Below, piece by piece: positions 59,504-64,000 of a DNA stretch of 64,000 bases. This stretch comes from Sphingomonas sp. YR710 (lineage in GTDB: Bacteria; Pseudomonadota; Alphaproteobacteria; Sphingomonadales; Sphingomonadaceae). The notes under the pieces are model-generated. The model searched no databases, was not told where the DNA came from, and saw only the letters and a program-made list of their open reading frames with translations. The number at the start of each line of letters is the position of its first letter. Position 1 is the first letter of the stretch. Location of the stretch: positions 186,001 through 250,000 of the forward strand of contig NZ_FMZJ01000001.1 in NCBI RefSeq assembly GCF_900101455.1. Reading direction: 5' to 3'. The position numbers and the translations under genes were made by a program.

Positions 59504-60331
59504 ATGTCTGAGCAAATCGAATTGACCAGTGTCCACAACACGGCGATCCAGTCAGCCGCGATCCGCGCCGGCCATACGCTGACAGGGTCCGAGCCGAAGA
59601 TCTTCGAAGATTCGTTGGCGCTGGCGATCAGCGGCATGGCTGAACAGGATGCCATCGCCTTCTGCAAGAATATGGGGCCGAGCAACGCCTCGACTTGCGT
59701 CGTGCGTAGCCGCGTCACCGAAGATCGTCTTGCTGCGGCGCGCGAACGCGGCGTCGAACAATATGTGATCCTCGGCGCTGGCCTGGATACTTTTGCGCTG
59801 CGCATGGCGGACCGCCTCGGTTCGCTCACCGTCTATGAAATTGATGATCCGGTGTTTCAGCAGTGGAAGCGGGAGCGAATCGAATCGCTGGGACTGAAAT
59901 CGCCACCACAGCTTCGCTACGCGCCATGCGATTTCGAAACGATGTCAATTGCCGAGGCGCTGGCGCCGGCGGGATTCGACGCCGACCGGCCGGTCTTCAT
60001 CTCTTGGCTGGGCGTTACGCAATATCTGACGCTCGACGCCATCAGGGAAACGCTCAAATGGGCCGGCAAGTGTGCGCCAGGTTCCGAAATCGTGCTGACC
60101 TACACCGATGGCGGTGATCAGAGCGAAACGCTGATCGCCCATGCGGCAACCCGGGGCGTGAAGCTCTATTCGCATCCATCAGCTCAGGAAATGACCGATC
60201 TCCTGCGAGAAGCCGGCTTTACCAAGATCGAGCAACAGACACGGGAGCAGGCCAGCGAGCGCTATTTCAAGGATAGGGCTGACGGGCTCGTTGCCCCGGA
60301 ATTTCAGCGCATGGCGATGGCCATCGTGTAA
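59504..60331 (+). CDS. Class I SAM-dependent methyltransferase (LCMT/PPM family)
   Basis: A 275-residue protein. VEQYVILGAGLDTFALRM is the SAM-binding glycine loop and TVYEIDDPVFQQWKRERI the acidic loop of the leucine-carboxyl-methyltransferase-like family that also holds many actinobacterial O-methyltransferases. FISWLGVTQYLT lies where the family has its substrate-binding tyrosine region. The start is behind GGGAGA. Monocistronic by spacing; substrate unknown. Confidence 0.87.
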   Translation: MSEQIELTSVHNTAIQSAAIRAGHTLTGSEPKIFEDSLALAISGMAEQDAIAFCKNMGPSNASTCVVRSRVTEDRLAAARERGVEQYVILGAGLDTFALRMADRLGSLTVYEIDDPVFQQWKRERIESLGLKSPPQLRYAPCDFETMSIAEALAPAGFDADRPVFISWLGVTQYLTLDAIRETLKWAGKCAPGSEIVLTYTDGGDQSETLIAHAATRGVKLYSHPSAQEMTDLLREAGFTKIEQQTREQASERYFKDRADGLVAPEFQRMAMAIV

Positions 60332-60449
60332 ATTAGCATCGCGACCATACGGCGTCTGACGTCGATATTCCGCTGCGGTGGACTGTCGACGTCAATCCCC
60401 GGGTCGAGCGTGATAGCGCGGCGCGATCTTCCCCGCTAAACAGCCTGCC

Positions 60450-62075
60450 ATGTTGCGCCTTACCGAACTGAAACTGCCGCTCGGGCATGCGCCCGAGGCG
60501 CTGCCTGCTGCGATCTGCGAACGCCTTGGCATCGCACGCGAGGACCTGCTGGGTTTCGAGATCGTGCGGCGCGGCAATGATGCGCGCCGGAAATCGGCGA
60601 TCCAGATGGTCTATTCGATCGACGCCGACGTTGCCGACGAAGCCGGCGTGCTCGCGCGATCCGCCGGGAACCCGCATGTCCGGCCGGCCCCCGATACGGC
60701 CTATCGCTTCGTCGCGCAGGCGCCGGCCGACTATGCCGGCCCGCGGCCGGTGGTGATCGGCACCGGGCCGTGCGGATTGTTCGCCGGCCTGATCCTCGCG
60801 CAGATGGGGTTCCGCCCGATCATCCTCGATCGCGGCAAGGTGGTGCGCGAGCGCACCAAGGATACGTGGGGACTGTGGCGCCGGAGCGTGCTCGATCCCG
60901 AATCCAACGTCCAGTTCGGTGAAGGCGGGGCCGGTACCTTCTCCGATGGCAAGCTCTACAGCCAGATCAAGGATCCGCGCTATCTGGGGCGCAAGGTGCT
61001 CGCCGAATTCGTCAAGGCCGGCGCCCCGCCCGAAATATTGACAGAGGCGCACCCGCATATCGGCACGTTCCGGTTGGTGACGATGGTCGAAAGCATGCGC
61101 GCGGCGGTCGAGGCGCTGGGCGGCGAATATCGGTTCCAGCACCGGGTCGACGATATCGCGGTCGAAACGGCTGCCGACGGTGGCCGCCGGATACGCGGAC
61201 TGCATCTCAGCACCGGCGAATATCTGGAGGCCGATCATGTCGTGCTCGCGATCGGCCACAGCGCGCGCGATACCTTCCATATGCTCCACGATCGCGGCGT
61301 TCATATCGAGGCAAAGCCCTTCTCGATCGGGGTCCGGATCGAGCATCCGCAATCGTGGATCGACACGGCGCGCTTCGGCGCCTGCGCCGGCCATCCCGAT
61401 CTGGGGGCGGCCGCCTACAGCCTTTCGCACCATTGCAGCAACGGGCGCACTGTCTACAGCTTCTGCATGTGTCCAGGCGGCACGGTAGTTGCCGCGACGT
61501 CCGAGGTCGGCTGCGTCGCCACCAATGGCATGAGCCAATATTCGCGCAACGAGCGCAACGCCAATTCGGGGCTGGTGGTCGGTATCGATCCGGCGCGCGA
61601 CTATCCCGGCCATCCGCTCGCCGGCATCGCGCTGCAGCGGCATTGGGAGCGGCTGGCCTTCGCCGCCGGCGGCTCTTCGTACGCGGCGCCGGGCCAGAAA
61701 CTTGGCGATTTTCTCGCCGGCCGGCCGTCGAGCGAACTGGGCGAGGTGATTCCGTCCTATCGGCCCGGCGTGCATCTTACCGATCTCGCGAGCTGCCTGC
61801 CCGAATTCGTGGTGACGGCGATGCGCGAAGCGTTGCCGGTCTTCGGGCGCCAGATCCCCGGCTATGATCATCCCGACGTGCTGCTCACCGGGGTCGAGAC
61901 CCGCACCTCGTCGCCGATCCGCATCACCCGCGGCAAGGATTATCAGAGCGTCAACACGGCGAACCTCTTTCCCGCTGGCGAAGGCGCAGGTTATGCTGGC
62001 GGTATTCTCTCGGCGGCGGTTGACGGGATCAAGGTCGCAGAGGCGGTGGCGACGGCGATGATGAGCGCTCGATAG
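60450..62075 (+). CDS. FAD-dependent oxidoreductase (COG2509 type)
   Basis: A 541-residue protein. An N-terminal domain of about 95 residues precedes the FAD-binding loop VVIGTGPCGLFAGLILAQMG. Conserved family segments are NVQFGEGGAGTFSDGKLYSQIKD, ETRTSSPIRITR and the C-terminal FPAGEGAGYAGGILSAAVDGI. Several cysteines (YSFCMCPGG, EVGCVATNGMS) may be functional. This family is widespread and conserved, yet its substrate is not known. It is often annotated as a predicted dehydrogenase. Confidence 0.88.
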   Translation: MLRLTELKLPLGHAPEALPAAICERLGIAREDLLGFEIVRRGNDARRKSAIQMVYSIDADVADEAGVLARSAGNPHVRPAPDTAYRFVAQAPADYAGPRPVVIGTGPCGLFAGLILAQMGFRPIILDRGKVVRERTKDTWGLWRRSVLDPESNVQFGEGGAGTFSDGKLYSQIKDPRYLGRKVLAEFVKAGAPPEILTEAHPHIGTFRLVTMVESMRAAVEALGGEYRFQHRVDDIAVETAADGGRRIRGLHLSTGEYLEADHVVLAIGHSARDTFHMLHDRGVHIEAKPFSIGVRIEHPQSWIDTARFGACAGHPDLGAAAYSLSHHCSNGRTVYSFCMCPGGTVVAATSEVGCVATNGMSQYSRNERNANSGLVVGIDPARDYPGHPLAGIALQRHWERLAFAAGGSSYAAPGQKLGDFLAGRPSSELGEVIPSYRPGVHLTDLASCLPEFVVTAMREALPVFGRQIPGYDHPDVLLTGVETRTSSPIRITRGKDYQSVNTANLFPAGEGAGYAGGILSAAVDGIKVAEAVATAMMSAR

Positions 62076-62156
62076 AGGATCGCAACCGGACCGCCGGTGG
62101 ATCGTTACGGGGAAGGCTCAGGCCGATCCCATGGGCACGAACAGGCGGAGAAACAG

Positions 62157-62684
62157 GTGACACGTTTGATCGGAATGATGGAGCGCGGATGCGCGGTGGC
62201 GGCGCTTCTGCTGATATCGGCGGCTGCCGTCGCACAGAACAGCGAGACAAGCGCCGATTCGGGGCATCCGAGCCGGTTCGAGGAAACGCGCAAGGAGGCC
62301 GGTGCGATCATCACCCAGCCCGCGCGCGACGTCGGCGTATCGAAGACGGTGATCCCCCCGCTGCTGGTGAAGGCGGCGGAAGATCCTTACGGCCTGGGCG
62401 GGCTCAAGAGCTGCCGCCAGATCGCTGGCGCGGTTCGGGAACTCGATGAGGTGCTCGGCCCCGATTTTACAGCGCACAAGGCCTATAAGGAAAACCGTGC
62501 GGGAAAGCTGGCGAAGGAAGGCGGCGAAACCGTGATCAACTCATTCATTCCGTTCCGCGGGCTGGTTCGCGAAGTCACGGGCGCCGCGCCCGCCGAGCGT
62601 CGCCGCGAAGCCGCGATCGCCGTCGGCTATGCGCGGCGCGGCTTTCTGCGCGGCGTGATGCAGGGCAGGGGCTGTCGCGGCTGA
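62157..62684 (+). CDS. Hypothetical periplasmic protein
   Basis: A protein of about 175 residues started at GTG behind GGAGA. A signal peptide (GCAVAALLLISAAAVAQ) is followed by a charged helical region (RFEETRKEAGAIITQPARDVGVSK) and a conserved-looking core (GLKSCRQIAGAVRELDEVLGPDF). Two cysteines near either end of the mature part may pair. It follows the oxidoreductase gene with 81 bases between and is closed by a strong terminator. Family not recognised. Confidence 0.7.
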   Translation: MTRLIGMMERGCAVAALLLISAAAVAQNSETSADSGHPSRFEETRKEAGAIITQPARDVGVSKTVIPPLLVKAAEDPYGLGGLKSCRQIAGAVRELDEVLGPDFTAHKAYKENRAGKLAKEGGETVINSFIPFRGLVREVTGAAPAERRREAAIAVGYARRGFLRGVMQGRGCRG

Positions 62685-62718
62685 TCCGTCGCCGCTCTTT
62701 CGCTCGTGTGAGGGTATA

Positions 62719-62748
62719 AAAGCCCCTCCCCTTCAGGGGAGGGGCTTT
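62719..62748. terminator. Intrinsic terminator shared by convergent genes
   Basis: A 13-bp perfect stem AAAGCCCCTCCCC (62719-62731) with complement at 62736-62748 and loop TTCA. It lies between the convergent periplasmic-protein gene and tyrS and can work in both directions (AAA on the left, TTT on the right). Confidence 0.85.
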
Positions 62749-62767
62749 CGGCACATTTCTTCACGCC

Positions 62768-63994
62768 TCAGCGCACCAGCACACCGTGCGCCTTCTTGCC
62801 TGCCGACAGCCGCACCGGCGCATCGCCGACGGTCACGATCGCATTTTCGTCGGCCACCTTGTCGCCTTCGATGCGCGCGCCGCCGCCCTTGATCAGCCGG
62901 CGGGCCTCGCCCTTCGATGCGACCAGCCCGAGATTGAGGAGCGCGTCGACGATGCCGATCGATCCTTCGGGAACGCTGAACGTCGGCAGTTGCTCGCCGG
63001 CCGAGCCCTCCTCGAAGGTCTTGCGCGCGGTTTCGGCCGCGGCTTCGGCGGCCTCGGCGCCGCGGCACATCGCGGTCGCGGCATTGGCGAGGATCTTCTT
63101 GGCCTCGTTGATCTCGGCGCCACCCAGCGCCTCCAGCCGCGCGATCTCGTCGAGCGGCAGATCGGTGAACAGCCGCAGGAAACGGCCGACATCCTTGTCG
63201 TGGGTGTTCCGCCAGAACTGCCAGTAATCATAAGCCGGCAGCGAATCCTCGTGCAGCCACACCGCGCCCGACACCGTCTTGCCCATCTTGCCGCCGTCGG
63301 CCGTCGTGATCAAAGGCGTGGTGACGCCGAACACTTCGGTGCCGTCGATCCGGCGCGCCAGCTCGATACCGTTGACGATATTGCCCCACTGATCGGAGCC
63401 GCCCATCTGCAGCCGGCAGCCGTTGCGGCGCGACAGCTCCAGGAAGTCATAGGCTTGCAGGATCATGTAATTGAATTCGAGGAAGCTCAGCGATTGCTCG
63501 CGATCGAGCCGCAGCTTGACCGAATCGAAGCTCAGCATCCGGTTGATCGAGAAGTGCTGGCCGACATCGCGCAGGAACGGAATATATTCGAGCTTGTCGA
63601 GCCAATCGGCATTGTTGACCATCACCGCATCGGACGGGCCCTCGCCGAACGTCAGGAAGCGATCGAAGATGCGCTGGATCGAGGCGACATTGCCGGCGAT
63701 CATATCGGTGGTCAGCAGCTTGCGGGCTTCGTCCTTGAAGCTCGGATCGCCGATCTTGCTGGTGCCGCCGCCCATCAGCACGATCGGCTTGTGGCCGGTC
63801 TGCTGCATGCGGCGCAGGAGCATGATCTGGACGAGGCTGCCGACGTGGAGCGACGGAGCCGTGGCGTCGAAGCCGATATAGCCGGGCACCACCGATGTCG
63901 CGGCGAGCGCATCCAGCGCGCTGGCGTCGGTCGCCTGATGGATATAGCCTCGCTCGGTGAGAAGGCGCAGCAGATCGGATTTATGTGCGGTCAT
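62768..63994 (-). CDS. tyrS: Tyrosyl-tRNA synthetase
   Basis: The 408-residue class I synthetase charges tRNA-Tyr. [16 protein letters not shown] holds the HIGH motif in its HVGS form, and [11 protein letters not shown] is the KMSKS motif. The tyrosine-binding region [14 protein letters not shown] is present, and the C-terminus is an S4 RNA-binding domain ([22 protein letters not shown]). Full length for the short bacterial type. The ATG is only six bases from the window end, so its promoter is not visible. Confidence 0.95.
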   Translation of the reverse strand: MTAHKSDLLRLLTERGYIHQATDASALDALAATSVVPGYIGFDATAPSLHVGSLVQIMLLRRMQQTGHKPIVLMGGGTSKIGDPSFKDEARKLLTTDMIAGNVASIQRIFDRFLTFGEGPSDAVMVNNADWLDKLEYIPFLRDVGQHFSINRMLSFDSVKLRLDREQSLSFLEFNYMILQAYDFLELSRRNGCRLQMGGSDQWGNIVNGIELARRIDGTEVFGVTTPLITTADGGKMGKTVSGAVWLHEDSLPAYDYWQFWRNTHDKDVGRFLRLFTDLPLDEIARLEALGGAEINEAKKILANAATAMCRGAEAAEAAAETARKTFEEGSAGEQLPTFSVPEGSIGIVDALLNLGLVASKGEARRLIKGGGARIEGDKVADENAIVTVGDAPVRLSAGKKAHGVLVR

Positions 63995-64000
63995 AACGCG

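Noticed and set aside
60333-61871. 512-codon minus-strand frame
   Set aside because: It is antisense to the FAD-dependent oxidoreductase and shows no recognisable domain.

Overview
The window is about 64 kb of GC-rich, densely coded bacterial chromosome. It looks like an alphaproteobacterium of the Sphingomonadales, probably Sphingomonas or a close relative. The reasons are a CtrA gene with a CtrA box in front of it, an EcfG-type (GGAAC-N16-CGTT) promoter, a short-variant PEP-CTERM protein, a bacteriophytochrome with an HWE histidine kinase, and REP palindromes of the type whose translation reads VIPAKAG. I see no rRNA operon, prophage, complete insertion sequence or CRISPR array. One tRNA gene, tRNA-Lys(TTT), is present.

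Layout. 1-4.9 kb: 5' part of ctrA, a small membrane protein, dinB facing a family-5 uracil-DNA glycosylase, a membrane protein divergent from a TetR regulator, folK and tRNA-Lys. 5-9.1 kb: a translationally coupled operon for a tri-haem cytochrome c and the two subunits of a molybdenum hydroxylase. 9.1-12.5 kb (minus): a purine-nucleoside salvage operon (MFS permease, nucleoside hydrolase, adenosine deaminase). 12.7-15 kb: two small proteins and a FadL-type outer-membrane channel. 15-19.5 kb: a coupled pair encoding an MBL hydrolase-pseudoreceiver-GAF protein and a membrane class III nucleotide cyclase. 19.5-28.5 kb: small proteins, a UvrD helicase, a GST, a 2-hydroxyacid dehydrogenase, two MFS transporters and cysK. 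28.5-33.2 kb: a stress-promoter small membrane protein, a class A beta-lactamase whose start lies in a hairpin, then a flavin amine oxidase, cytochrome c, small monooxygenase and GlxA-type regulator. 33.2-43.9 kb: a porin-like protein, DAACS symporter, lone receiver, MATE exporter, AmpG-like permease between two REP elements, M13 peptidase, PEP-CTERM protein and an EpsD-like lipoprotein. 44-45.9 kb: htpG with a heat-shock-type promoter.

The most unusual segment is 46.2-51.9 kb. Six co-directional, tightly packed genes encode two small paralogous proteins of unknown function, a 476-residue helical protein, a TIR-transmembrane-TPR protein, a 160-residue beta-rich protein, and a protein with TPR, a SLOG-like Rossmann domain and what looks like a degenerate cyclase domain. 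The domain mix resembles nucleotide-centred conflict or signalling systems, and I do not recognise this exact arrangement. It is followed by an AraC regulator, a bacteriophytochrome and its haem oxygenase (52-56.2 kb), which form a self-contained red-light sensor. The right end (56-64 kb) is mostly housekeeping or common accessory genes: a Crp/Fnr regulator, GST, Tim44-like protein, methyltransferase, FAD oxidoreductase, a periplasmic protein and tyrS.

All product calls come from reading motifs and translations by eye; no database search was run. Start codons were chosen by ribosome-binding site and gene overlap, and doubtful ones are flagged.
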